From Acidobacteriota bacterium (GTDB taxonomy: Bacteria; Acidobacteriota; Terriglobia; Terriglobales; Acidobacteriaceae): a stretch of 64,000 bases of DNA. Made by a program: the position numbers and the translations under genes. The notes under the pieces were generated by a model that had not been told where the DNA came from, did no database searches, and saw nothing but the letters and a program-made list of their open reading frames with translations. The DNA is taken from NCBI GenBank assembly GCA_018268775.1, contig JAFDVV010000012.1, positions 1-64,000 of the forward strand. The letters run 5' to 3'. This document shows positions 50,828-59,357 of this stretch, in pieces (position 1 is the stretch's first letter; the number at the start of each line of letters is the position of its first letter).

Positions 50828-52138
50828 CTACTCCCTCTCATCCTTGTGCTTCCGCTTCCACCACCAGACGACGAGTCCGGCGATGAAGGTAAAGCCTGCG
50901 CCGCCGGGGATCATGTAGCTGAAGAACTTCATCGGGTCGTGCTGGTAGTCGTCGACGATGGTCGACCAGAGCGAGGCCACGTCGACCTCGACCGTCGTGT
51001 GGTAGTCCTCCAGCGGAATCTCGCTCTTGTCGGTGTTGGGATACAGCAGCGAGACCAGAATCTTGATCCGCTGCTTTGCTCCCGATTTGTTCGGCGTCAC
51101 CTTCCATATCCACGTCGTTGCGCCGTTGTTTTGAACATCCTTCGCCATGTCGCCGTTTTCGAGCGCGATCGTGAAGTCGTCGGGGTTGTCCTCTGCCAGC
51201 AGCTCGACCTTCATGCGCGGCGATTGTTTGAGCGGTGCCGAACCCGTGGGCTGTTCAAGCGCTGTCCCGTTCACATCCTGAAAGCCGTGGATCACCACCG
51301 TGACCGTAGCCGCGTGGAGCAGCAGCATCTTCTGCGGCACCTTGTATTCGATCTTGCCCTGCTTCAGTTCGTTGACCCACCGCTCCATCTCGGTGGACGA
51401 CTTGTAGACATCGGGCACAGCGGGCTGGGCTGGCGCGGGAGCGGCAGGGGAACGTGCGGGAGCAGTGGCCGCGCCTTGCGCACCCGGTTCAGGGGTGGCC
51501 GGAGCAGCACCCTGTCCAGCCGGTTTGGGAGCGGCTGGATTAGGCATCTCGTGCGCGGGCTCAGCAGGAGTCGGGGCAGGCGCCGGGGCAGGCGTGGCAG
51601 TCTCGTGCCGATGATCGGGAGCGGGCGGTGTTGGCATCGCAGGGGGCTTTGCCTCATCCCCCTTCTTCATCGGAGTCTCCGCCGGCACAGTCGCCGTCCC
51701 CTGTCCCGGGTGAGCGGGCAGGTGCAGGTCTTCGGTGTGAGGCTCTCCCATGACGGCAACTTCGACCGCCTGCGATGCGCTCCTGCCTGTCGCCTCTGTC
51801 GCTGTGCACGTGATATGCACGGTCCTCTGGCTGAGCCCGGCTGTATTCAGACGTGCGAGTGGACCGCTCTCCGAGAGTTGGCCAGCGTCCGTAGCGAAGC
51901 TATAGCGCAGCGCCAGGCCCTGCATACTGCGGCCCTCTGCCTGAATAAGGACGGTGGCCCCGGCAAAGACCCTGGCCGGGTTGGCCGAGCAACTGACCGT
52001 CACCAGCGCGATCTGGTGGGCCTGTATCGGGACATGGCCCTGGATTGGCCCATGCGGTGCCACAATCTGCGCGTGGCCAACCAACACACAGGCGGCGCAA
52101 AGCGGAAGCGCTCGATGAAATAGCCGTCGTGGCACCAA
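50828..52138 (-). CDS. Envelope protein with Pro/Ala linker and C-terminal TM, unknown function
   Basis: A protein of about 436 residues with a TTG start at 52138 (a GTG at 52135 is nearly as likely). A signal-like segment (LFHRALPLCAACVLVGHAQ) is followed by an Ig-like stretch, a long Pro/Ala-rich linker and a beta-rich domain (MLLLHAATVTVVIHGFQDVNG). A C-terminal membrane helix (GGAGFTFIAGLVVWWWKRKH) closes it. Such layouts suit a periplasmic protein anchored to a membrane. The biotin-carrier gene ends about 80 bases upstream of it on the same strand. No family was recognised. Confidence 0.7.
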   Translation of the reverse strand: MVPRRLFHRALPLCAACVLVGHAQIVAPHGPIQGHVPIQAHQIALVTVSCSANPARVFAGATVLIQAEGRSMQGLALRYSFATDAGQLSESGPLARLNTAGLSQRTVHITCTATEATGRSASQAVEVAVMGEPHTEDLHLPAHPGQGTATVPAETPMKKGDEAKPPAMPTPPAPDHRHETATPAPAPAPTPAEPAHEMPNPAAPKPAGQGAAPATPEPGAQGAATAPARSPAAPAPAQPAVPDVYKSSTEMERWVNELKQGKIEYKVPQKMLLLHAATVTVVIHGFQDVNGTALEQPTGSAPLKQSPRMKVELLAEDNPDDFTIALENGDMAKDVQNNGATTWIWKVTPNKSGAKQRIKILVSLLYPNTDKSEIPLEDYHTTVEVDVASLWSTIVDDYQHDPMKFFSYMIPGGAGFTFIAGLVVWWWKRKHKDERE

Positions 52139-52217
52139 GGCAGTCTCTCCCTGGGGATAGGATCTCCGACCGGGCCTGCCACGCAGCTTACACCTTTTCC
52201 CCGAGGTTGAGCAGGGC

Positions 52218-52712
52218 TTACTCGATGACGACCAGCGCATCACCGGAACCGACCGTGTCATCCACCGCGACGGCAATCTTCACGACGCGACCGGCTTTGG
52301 GCGATTTCAGCTCGTTCTGCATCTTCATCGCCTCAATCACCACGACTCCCTGATGCTCGGCGACCTCATCGCCAACAGAGGCCAGCACGCGCACCACACG
52401 TCCCGGCATGGGAGCCTTCACCGTGCGCGGCCCCGCGGCACCGTCACCCGCGCCACGCCCGCCTCGCAGCGATCGCGGGTCTTCGATGGAGAACTCATAC
52501 CTTTGTCCGGCGATGACGACCGCGTCGCCATCGAGCACGGCGCGGTACTGCCGCCCCTCGACAAGCAGTGACAGAACGCCGCGCTCGGGAAACCGCGCAT
52601 CGACCGTGATTGGCTTGCCGTCGACGAGGCAATTGAGGACTCCGCCCGCCGCAGCCTCCGCCGGAAGCTCGACCCTCCGCTGCTTACCATCGATATCGAG
52701 CCAGACGGTCAA
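52218..52712 (-). CDS. Biotin carboxyl carrier protein of an acyl-CoA carboxylase
   Basis: A 164-residue carrier. The biotin lysine is K130 in VVVIEAMKMQNELKSPKAG, inside a C-terminal biotinyl domain (about 97-164). The N-terminal half is unlike E. coli AccB and is Ala/Gly-rich near its linker. It overlaps the preceding biotin carboxylase gene by 4 bases (ATGA), so the two form one unit, but no carboxyl-transferase gene lies nearby. It could serve acetyl-, propionyl- or another acyl-CoA carboxylase, so I leave the symbol blank. Confidence 0.9.
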   Translation of the reverse strand: MTVWLDIDGKQRRVELPAEAAAGGVLNCLVDGKPITVDARFPERGVLSLLVEGRQYRAVLDGDAVVIAGQRYEFSIEDPRSLRGGRGAGDGAAGPRTVKAPMPGRVVRVLASVGDEVAEHQGVVVIEAMKMQNELKSPKAGRVVKIAVAVDDTVGSGDALVVIE

Positions 52713-54217
52713 GCACCCACTCCTTCTCTGCGGCCAGCGGCGGCCCAGCGGCTCTCCGTCGCTGCAATTGCATCCGTCGACCTTGTCTTGATCGAGCCCG
52801 AAAGTAGAGCAGCCGCAAGGGCAACCACATCTTCGGAAAGCTCCTTCACCGGCGTTGTATCTTCACCTGCCAGCAGCCGCTCCAGATATCCGGTGTGAAT
52901 GTTGGCCGCGCGGAAGTCGGGGTCCGACAGAATGCGCCGGAAGAACGAGATGTTGGTCTTGATGCCCCCGACAACGTATTCGTCGAGTGCACGCAGCATT
53001 TTGTCGATGGCCTGCTCGCGCGTCTCGGCATAGGCCACCAGCTTCGACAGCATGGGGTCGTACTCGAGCGGGACCGTCCAACCTGCATAGACGCCGCAGT
53101 CCTCGCGGATACCGGGGCCGCCTGGCTGCACAAGACGTGTGATCAGGCCGGGTGAAGGGAAGAAGTTGTTGCCGGGGTCCTCTGCGTAGATGCGGCACTC
53201 CACCGCGTGGCCACGCAGTTGAATCTCCTGCTGCCGTATGCCCAGAGGCTCGCCCATGGCAACGCGCAACTGCATGCGCACCAGGTCGATCCCGGTAATC
53301 ATCTCCGTGACTGGATGCTCCACCTGGAGCCGCGTGTTCATCTCGAGAAAGTAGAAGCTCTGCTCGTCCGTCGCCCGGTCGCGGCTGACGAGGAACTCGA
53401 CCGTGCCTGCGTTCACGTAGCCACAGGAGAGCGCGAGCCGCACCGCCGCCTCGCCCATTCTGCGCCGCAGGTCGTCGCCAACGACGGCGGACGGGGCCTC
53501 CTCGATCACCTTCTGGTGCCGCCGCTGTACCGAGCACTCGCGCTCGCCGAGGTAGATGCAGTTGCCGTGCGTATCGGCCATCACCTGTATCTCGATGTGG
53601 CGCGGCTCGACGATCAGCTTTTCGAGATAGACCTCGCCAGAGCCGAAGCTGCGCTCCGCCTCGCTGCTTGCTGCTGTAAACGCGGCGGGAAGATCGGCGG
53701 GCGACGCAACAGCGCGCATGCCCTTGCCACCTCCGCCAGCGGCTGCCTTGAGCATGACGGGATAGCCGATCTCCCCGGCGACGCGCATAGCCTCTTCCAC
53801 CGACGGAAGCCCGGTCACGGAGCCGGGAACACGCGGCATCTGCGCCCGATCCGCGGCCTGCCGCGCCTTGGTCTTCGAGCCGAGAGCACGCATCGCGCTG
53901 GCTGGTGGCCCGATAAACATGATTCCCGCAGTCGCACAGGACTCGGCGAAGTCCGCGTTCTCCGAAAGAAAGCCATAGCCGGGATGAATGGCATCGGCAC
54001 CGGAGCGTCGCGCAACGTCGAGAATCAGGTCGCCGCGCAGATAGCTCTCCGTCGCCGGTCCAGGGCCAAGACGATACGCCTCATCCGCATGAGAGACATG
54101 CAGCGCTGCGCGATCGACATCGGAGTAGACCGCCACCGTCGCCAGCCCCATTTCGCGGCACGCGCGGATCACCCTGAGTGCGATCTCGCCACGATTTGCG
54201 ACCAGAACTTTCTTCAT
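52709..54217 (-). CDS. accC: Biotin carboxylase subunit of an acyl-CoA carboxylase
   Basis: A 502-residue ATP-grasp enzyme that carboxylates biotin. Motifs are VANRGEIALRVIRACRE, LKAAAGGGGKGMR (ATP), ECSVQRRHQKVIEEAP and EMNTRLQVEHPVTEMITG, with RQQEIQLRGHAVECRIYAED. The ATG at 54217 is used; a TTG at 54226 is also in frame. The C-terminal part is about 50 residues longer than in E. coli AccC. It is coupled to a biotin carrier gene. Whether the substrate is acetyl-, propionyl- or methylcrotonyl-CoA is not determined. Confidence 0.92.
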   Translation of the reverse strand: MKKVLVANRGEIALRVIRACREMGLATVAVYSDVDRAALHVSHADEAYRLGPGPATESYLRGDLILDVARRSGADAIHPGYGFLSENADFAESCATAGIMFIGPPASAMRALGSKTKARQAADRAQMPRVPGSVTGLPSVEEAMRVAGEIGYPVMLKAAAGGGGKGMRAVASPADLPAAFTAASSEAERSFGSGEVYLEKLIVEPRHIEIQVMADTHGNCIYLGERECSVQRRHQKVIEEAPSAVVGDDLRRRMGEAAVRLALSCGYVNAGTVEFLVSRDRATDEQSFYFLEMNTRLQVEHPVTEMITGIDLVRMQLRVAMGEPLGIRQQEIQLRGHAVECRIYAEDPGNNFFPSPGLITRLVQPGGPGIREDCGVYAGWTVPLEYDPMLSKLVAYAETREQAIDKMLRALDEYVVGGIKTNISFFRRILSDPDFRAANIHTGYLERLLAGEDTTPVKELSEDVVALAAALLSGSIKTRSTDAIAATESRWAAAGRREGVGA

Positions 54218-54271
54218 AACCGGCAAGCCGCAATTCTACCGGAGCGGCAAAGGGAATCACTTCGCAAAATG

Positions 54272-54300
54272 AAAGGAGCCTCCCAGTGGGAGACTCCTTT
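54272..54300 (-). terminator. Terminator hairpin after the TPR lipoprotein gene
   Basis: Arms AAAGGAG and CTCCTTT enclose a second pairing CTCCC/GGGAG. On the minus strand the stem is followed by CATTTTG, a weak T-run. It lies 33 bases past the TPR gene stop and before the biotin carboxylase gene. Confidence 0.7.
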
Positions 54301-54333
54301 CGGGTACTACGGTCTCAGGCAAAAGAACAGCGG

Positions 54334-55155
54334 CTAGTTCATCGATACGCCGCCGGCGTTCTTCTCTTCCTTCTTCTTCTCATTTGCCTTGCGCGCGCCC
54401 ATCGACTTCTGGCTCCAGTCGTCGGCCTTGGCAAGGTCGGCCTTGCGAGCGTTGTCGTCACCGCACTCCATATCGGCCTTACGGCGCCAGGTGAGGTTCA
54501 GGTACGACATGGCGTCGTCGTAGGTCGGGTTGATGTCGACAGCCTTGTTCAGGTACTCAAGCCCCTCATCGACGAGAGCGGTATTGGCCTCCTGCAACTT
54601 CTGGCAGGCCCCCTTGCTCTTCTTCACGTTGCCATTTCCATCGTCGGTGAGACCGTCGGCGGCAAGGATCGTACGCGCGTTCTGATAGGCCTGCATCCAG
54701 TCGACCACGCCGACCGTGTAGTAAGCCTCAGCGGCCTTGGGGTCGAGCGCGATGACCTTCTTCTGGTACTCCTTGGCCTCGGGCAGCTTCTTCGTGTTGA
54801 AGTAGATCGACGCGATCTGCTTCAACGCGCCAAGGTCGTTGGGGTCCTTGGCCAGAATCTCCTGGAAGCCATCCATCGCCTTCTTGGCGATAGCAAGGTT
54901 CTCGGGCGAATCGAGGTTCGGTACAACCTGATACGAGTAGGAGGTCGCAAGATACAGCTTCGCGGTATCGTAGCTCGGGTCTAACTCAATCGCAGTCTGG
55001 AAGTGGTTGACCGCTTCCTCGTAGCGTGCGTTCTTGAACGCCTGCACGCCTTTTGTAAGCTGGTCACGCGCCTTCAGGCGGTTGCACCCGGTTACAGAAC
55101 CAAGCATCAGCGCCAGTAGTGCAGCCGTAACCGGAATCCGTGCGGTCAATTTCAT
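54334..55155 (-). CDS. TPR-repeat lipoprotein
   Basis: A 273-residue lipoprotein. The signal and lipobox are LLALMLGSVTGC, with the lipid cysteine C24, using the ATG at 55155. An upstream ATG at 55176 overlaps its own AAGGAG and is rejected. Several TPR-like helix pairs follow (FKNARYEEAVNHFQTAIELD, ILAKDPNDLGALKQIASIYF, EAKEYQKKVIALDPKAAEAY). TPR lipoproteins serve as scaffolds in outer-membrane assembly. It lies downstream of the tonB-exbB-exbD operon, separated by 320 bases, and may have its own promoter. Confidence 0.88.
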   Translation of the reverse strand: MKLTARIPVTAALLALMLGSVTGCNRLKARDQLTKGVQAFKNARYEEAVNHFQTAIELDPSYDTAKLYLATSYSYQVVPNLDSPENLAIAKKAMDGFQEILAKDPNDLGALKQIASIYFNTKKLPEAKEYQKKVIALDPKAAEAYYTVGVVDWMQAYQNARTILAADGLTDDGNGNVKKSKGACQKLQEANTALVDEGLEYLNKAVDINPTYDDAMSYLNLTWRRKADMECGDDNARKADLAKADDWSQKSMGARKANEKKKEEKNAGGVSMN

Positions 55156-55475
55156 GGGACGTGATATCTCCTTCAAATAGGGCGCGTATCGTCAGACGGG
55201 ATGACAAAAACCACAAATGCAGTTTTGCGCTTGCGGGATGATTGTAATGGTATACCGCCCCCATGACCAGAGGCGACTAACTTATCGGGCCGATAATTTT
55301 CAAATTTCAAAAAAATATCTTTACCCGATTCCGATGCGATCAATAGCTTGGGAGCAGCCCACCCAGGGAACTGCCTTTAGACCGGCGAAGCCATCATGTT
55401 CTACGACTGTCTATAGCAAGTGAATCGGGCGGCCATGGTCTCGACCGCCCGACGATAAAACGTCCGAATACCGCT
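55156..55475. other. Space between exbD and the TPR gene
   Basis: This 320-base region holds an 8-base hairpin at 55425-55452 after the exbD stop and then an AT-rich stretch near 55290-55330, likely the promoter of the TPR gene. No gene is seen. Confidence 0.55.
55425..55452 (-). terminator. Perfect hairpin after the tonB-exb operon
   Basis: TCGGGCGG and CCGCCCGA are perfect 8-base arms around a 12-base loop, 23 bases past the last exbD stop. No T-run follows, so termination may need Rho or the element may protect the transcript end. Confidence 0.5.
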
Positions 55476-55910
55476 CTACTGGCCAGCCAGGATGCGAGGT
55501 GTGATCAGGCCGATATTGTCGACGCCAGCCTGATGGCCGTAGTCGATGACCTCGGCGATCTTGCTGAAGTCGAGGTCCTTGTCGCCCTTGACGAACATGA
55601 CCTTCTCCTGGCGGGTCGCGAAGATCTCAGCCAGCTTCGGCTCGATGTCCTGCTTGTTGAACGCGTCCTCGTTGATCTTGTACGAAGGTGCGCCCGCTCC
55701 GTTCGACAGCACCTGAACGACGATCGTACGGTCGTTGACCTGGTCGTTCGTCTTGTTCTTCGGCGGCTGAGGCACGAGCGTGTCCAGACCCTTCGGGGTA
55801 ACCGGCACGATGACCATGAAGATGATCAACAGCACCAGCAGCACGTCGATCAGCGGAGTAACGTTGATCTCCGAGACCGCTCCACCGTGACTTCCACCAC
55901 TCATTCCCAT
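55476..55910 (-). CDS. ExbD/TolR-family biopolymer transport protein (second copy)
   Basis: A 144-residue protein with one N-terminal membrane helix (LIDVLLVLLIIFMVIVPVTP), preceded by SEINVTPLID, and a periplasmic domain. The aspartate in the helix (LID) is the family's proton-path residue. Together with ExbB it drives TonB. It starts at the ATG 55910, with AGGAG 8 bases upstream. It is the second of two exbD genes in the operon; the pair may form a heterodimer, by analogy with known Exb systems. Confidence 0.92.
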   Translation of the reverse strand: MGMSGGSHGGAVSEINVTPLIDVLLVLLIIFMVIVPVTPKGLDTLVPQPPKNKTNDQVNDRTIVVQVLSNGAGAPSYKINEDAFNKQDIEPKLAEIFATRQEKVMFVKGDKDLDFSKIAEVIDYGHQAGVDNIGLITPRILAGQ

Positions 55911-55961
55911 AACAAACTCTCCTGAAAACTTCTGACGCCTAAACCTGCTCCGCTGGAAGGT

Positions 55962-56402
55962 CTACTTCTTCGGGTTCTCCGGCGCTTCACGCTTCTCGGT
56001 CAAAAGACCAAGCTGGCTGACGCCTGCGGCGCGAATACCGTCGACCGCGTCCATCACCTTGCCATAGTTGGCGCGTGCATCGGCGCGCATAAAGACCTGC
56101 TTGTCGGTCTTGTTCTCCAGTTTCGACGAGATCTTCGGGCCCAGATCGTCGATCGAGACCTTGTCTCCGCCAAGGAAGATATCGCCGCTGCGCGTGACTG
56201 CGACCGTCACCGCGTCTTCCTTGTTCGCATTCTCCATCACCGTCGCCGAATCCGTCTTCGGAAGGTCGACGTTGACCTTATTGTTCAACATGGGAGTGAT
56301 GACCATGAAGATGATCAGCAGTACCAGCATGACGTCCACCATCGGCGTCACATTGATATTGGAGTTTACCTTCGAGCCTTCATCCCTCTTTGAAATACCC
56401 AT
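55962..56402 (-). CDS. ExbD/TolR-family biopolymer transport protein (first copy)
   Basis: A 146-residue ExbD-type protein with SNINVTPMVDVMLVLLIIFM as its single membrane helix and a periplasmic domain carrying FMRADARANYGKVMDAVDGI. It follows the exbB-like gene after a 135-base gap and precedes a second exbD by about 51 bases. It differs from the second copy over most of its length but shares the helix motif. Confidence 0.92.
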   Translation of the reverse strand: MGISKRDEGSKVNSNINVTPMVDVMLVLLIIFMVITPMLNNKVNVDLPKTDSATVMENANKEDAVTVAVTRSGDIFLGGDKVSIDDLGPKISSKLENKTDKQVFMRADARANYGKVMDAVDGIRAAGVSQLGLLTEKREAPENPKK

Positions 56403-56537
56403 AACCTACGCTCCGTCCGGTTTCGCCGTTCCGCTGCTCCGCGCCTCGCATCGGCTTCTCTCCCCCGGTACAGGCCATTTGGCCCGTACCGGAAGAAGAG
56501 GCCCAGGATTCTCGCGGAATATCTGCTGCCGTTTCTA

Positions 56538-57278
56538 CTACCGGTGGCTCTGCTTGATGAAGTAGTCCACCAGCTCGGAGGAGCTGTTGTCCATCTCCAC
56601 GTCGAAGGCCTCAACCTTGTTGGTGAAGTAGTTGAAGGTCATAACGGCCGGGATGGCGACCAGAAGACCGAACGCGGTCGTAACCAGAGCTTCCGAGATA
56701 CCGCCGGCGACTGCGCCGATACCGGAGGTCTTCTGCGTTGCGATCTGCTGGAAGGCGTTCAAGATGCCGACCACGGTGCCGAACAGGCCGATAAACGGTG
56801 CCGTCGAACCGATGGTGGCCAGACCGCCCAGGCCGCGCTTCAGCTTGGCGTGAACGATGGCCTCGGAGCGCTCAAGCGCGCGCTTGGAGCTCTCGATCTG
56901 GGCCTCGGTGATTGCGCCGCCCGAACCGAAGCTGCGGAACTCCTGCAGACCGGCGGTGACAACCTCGGCGAGGTGCGACTTCTTGGAGCGGTCGGCGACC
57001 TTGATCGCCTCGTCCAGACGGCCGTCCTTCAGAGCGCCGGCAACCTTAGGAGCGAACTCGCGCGACTGCTTACGTGCTGCCGAGAAGTACAGAGCGCGAT
57101 CGATGATCACGGCCAGCGACCAGATCGACATGATGAAGAGGATGATAACGACCGCACGGGCCAGGTTGCCCATGTTGCCCCAGAGCTGGAGAGGGCTGAA
57201 TCCTACCTGCGCCTCCTGGAAAAACAGAGCCAGCGAAGTGGGTACATGAACGGTAGATGCGAGATGAGCGAGAATCAC
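56538..57278 (-). CDS. MotA/TolQ/ExbB-family proton channel
   Basis: A 246-residue inner-membrane channel that couples proton flow to TonB or Tol proteins. The helices include RAVVIILFIMSIWSLAVIID, GLGGLATIGSTAPFIGLFGT and SEALVTTAFGLLVAIPAVMT. The start is a GTG at 57278 with AGGAGG seven bases upstream; the reading frame extends to 57335 but lacks a better start. It lies between the tonB-like gene and the first exbD. Confidence 0.93.
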   Translation of the reverse strand: MILAHLASTVHVPTSLALFFQEAQVGFSPLQLWGNMGNLARAVVIILFIMSIWSLAVIIDRALYFSAARKQSREFAPKVAGALKDGRLDEAIKVADRSKKSHLAEVVTAGLQEFRSFGSGGAITEAQIESSKRALERSEAIVHAKLKRGLGGLATIGSTAPFIGLFGTVVGILNAFQQIATQKTSGIGAVAGGISEALVTTAFGLLVAIPAVMTFNYFTNKVEAFDVEMDNSSSELVDYFIKQSHR

Positions 57279-57429
57279 AGAATTTCCTCCTGATTGGAAC
57301 TCTAACCTTCGTATTTCTAAGCCGTAACTCCCCAAAAGGGTGATGCGTCGATGGGGAGATTGAGGGGCGAGATCGTTGATTGTTGCCCGGAAGCGGCCGC
57401 CCGGTTGAGGCGCGGCCGCCGGGTAAAAT

Positions 57430-58161
57430 TTAGCCGCCGAAGTTGAAGTTGACCGTGACCGTCGTCTCCACCTCGGTGGGTTCGCCGTTCAGGATGTAGG
57501 GCTTATATCTCCAGTTGCGCACAGCCTCCATGGCCGAGTTCCTCAACATCTCGGGGCCGCTGATGACCTCGAGGTTCTTGATCGTACCTTCCTTGGAGAT
57601 GATGGCGTGAAGCACCACGGCGCCGGAGACGTGGGCCGCGCGGGCGATCGGGGGATAGATCGGCTTGGGCTGCGAGATGAGGTTACCTGCAACCACACCG
57701 CTCGATACGCGAACCGGACCCTTGGGCTTCTCGACGACAACCTTAGGCGCGGGAGCATTTCCGAGACCGCCCATCACACCACCGGGAACGCCAGAACCGG
57801 AACCCATGCCGCTCATACCGGCGACGCCGGCCATCGTCGGAGGAGGCGCGGCCTCTTCCTTCAGCATCTTGATGTCCTTGGGGATCTTGGTGGGGGCATG
57901 GAGGCCCTGATCGATCTCCGACACCATCTTGATCGGCTTGACGATCTGCTGAGGCGGCGGCGGGGGCGGTGGGGGTGGCGGCGGCGGCGGTGCCGTCAGC
58001 ATGGCCGTCATGGCCGTCTTCGGCAGCGCTTCGGGGTACAGCAACGGAATCAGGATCAGAGTGCCAAGAATCGCGGCATTGAAGAGGAACGTGCCGATCA
58101 TCCAATACTTGGACTTCGTCTTGATCTTTCCGCCAGACTCCATCAATGAATCTTCAAACAT
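57430..58161 (-). CDS. tonB: TonB-family energy transducer
   Basis: A 243-residue protein with an N-terminal membrane helix (YWMIGTFLFNAAILGTLILI), a polyproline stretch of 14 consecutive prolines (around residues 62-75) and a C-terminal TonB domain (LISQPKPIYPPIARAAHVSG and ending VNFNFGG). It transmits proton energy from ExbB/ExbD to outer-membrane receptors. It is the first gene of the tonB-exbB-exbD-exbD operon. No outer-membrane receptor gene is in the window. Confidence 0.93.
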   Translation of the reverse strand: MFEDSLMESGGKIKTKSKYWMIGTFLFNAAILGTLILIPLLYPEALPKTAMTAMLTAPPPPPPPPPPPPPQQIVKPIKMVSEIDQGLHAPTKIPKDIKMLKEEAAPPPTMAGVAGMSGMGSGSGVPGGVMGGLGNAPAPKVVVEKPKGPVRVSSGVVAGNLISQPKPIYPPIARAAHVSGAVVLHAIISKEGTIKNLEVISGPEMLRNSAMEAVRNWRYKPYILNGEPTEVETTVTVNFNFGG

Positions 58162-58265
58162 ATCCAGCCTCGTAAAGAAGAGCTATTGGAGTATAGACAC
58201 CACGAGTTTTTTCTTTGTTCCCGTTTTAAGCAGCTTTCCGTCGAAAAATTTCCACACCCTGTGGA

Positions 58266-59228
58266 TTACGTGCGCGCATTCCTGCCAGCAGGCAAAGTCG
58301 CAGCTTTTCCGTGCTTAGTCCGCCACTCCTGATAGGCCACCAGCATGGGCGATGCCACAGCGATGGAGGAGTACGTGCCGATCAAAATGCCGACCACCAG
58401 CGCGAACGAGAATCCATGAAGCACCTCGCCGCCAAACAGATACAGCGAGAGCACGGTGAGGAAGGTCAAGCCCGAGGTCAGCACCGTCCTGCTCAGCGTC
58501 TGGTTGATCGACCGGTTCACCACTTCAGCCAGCCCTTCACGGCGGCTGGTGGCCAGGTTCTCGCGGATACGGTCGAAGATCACGATGGTGTCGTTCATCG
58601 AGTAGCCGATCAGGGTCAGAATGGCTGCGATTACGGTGAGGGTGATCTCTTTATTAGTCAGCGAGAAGGCACCGATGGTGATCAGCGTGTCATGGAAGAC
58701 CGCCACCACCGCGGCCACACCGTAGATCAGCTCGAACCGGAACCACAGGTAGATCAGCATCCCGATCAGCGAGTAGACGGTCGCCAGCATCGCCTGCTTC
58801 TGCAACTGCTTACCGGCCGTGGGGCCCACGATCTCCACCTGCTCGACGGTTGCTTTGGAGTCGTGATAGTCCGCAGCCAGCGCCGTCTCGACCGCCTGCC
58901 TGCCGGCGTCGTGCGCCTGGTCGGTCGCCGACGAGATGGGCAGCGAGATGATGACCTTATTGGCCGCATGGCCGCTGGGGTCGCTGACGCGCTGGATGGT
59001 CGCATTGTGCACGCCGCCCTTGTCCATGGCCGCGCGGATGTGGTTCTCATCCGGCGTCTTGTCGAAGGAGACGCGAATCTGCGTGCCGCCGGTAAAGTCG
59101 ACGCCCTTGGGGATGCCATGCCAGAACAGCATGCTGAGGACCCCGGCGACGGAAAAGATCAGAGAGAAGCCGAGGAAGTACCACTTCTTGCCCAGCCAGT
59201 CGATGTTGGTGCTGCGAAAAAGTTCCAC
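58266..59228 (-). CDS. secF: Protein translocase subunit SecF
   Basis: A 320-residue membrane protein that, with SecD, uses proton force to pull proteins through the Sec channel. The family signature is KGVDFTGGTQIRVSF. Six helices are present, including VIAAILTLIGYSMNDTIVIF, and the SINQTLSRTVLTS loop follows. A GTG start at 59228 has AAGGA upstream. It follows secD by about 130 bases. Confidence 0.96.
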   Translation of the reverse strand: MELFRSTNIDWLGKKWYFLGFSLIFSVAGVLSMLFWHGIPKGVDFTGGTQIRVSFDKTPDENHIRAAMDKGGVHNATIQRVSDPSGHAANKVIISLPISSATDQAHDAGRQAVETALAADYHDSKATVEQVEIVGPTAGKQLQKQAMLATVYSLIGMLIYLWFRFELIYGVAAVVAVFHDTLITIGAFSLTNKEITLTVIAAILTLIGYSMNDTIVIFDRIRENLATSRREGLAEVVNRSINQTLSRTVLTSGLTFLTVLSLYLFGGEVLHGFSFALVVGILIGTYSSIAVASPMLVAYQEWRTKHGKAATLPAGRNART

Positions 59229-59254
59229 GTTGCAATCCTTTACTCAAAAACCTT

Positions 59255-59332
59255 GTCATTCCTTCGGAGCGACGCGCCATTCCAGCTTGTCATTCCGACC
59301 GGAGCGTAGCGGAGTGGAGGAACCTGCTTCTC
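59255..59332. repeat. Two left-end fragments of family 1 subtype b
   Basis: GTCATTCCTTCGGAGCG at 59255 and GTCATTCCGACCGGAGCG then AGTGGAGGAACCTGCTT at 59289 are left borders without right arms, in the secD-secF gap. Confidence 0.65.
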
Positions 59333-59357
59333 GACCGCTTCGTCCGCCTCAATCCAA

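Noticed and set aside
52709-54217. Pyruvate carboxylase alpha subunit
   Set aside because: There is no linked oxaloacetate-forming transferase or pyruvate carboxylase domain; the separate biotin carrier gene fits acyl-CoA carboxylases as well.
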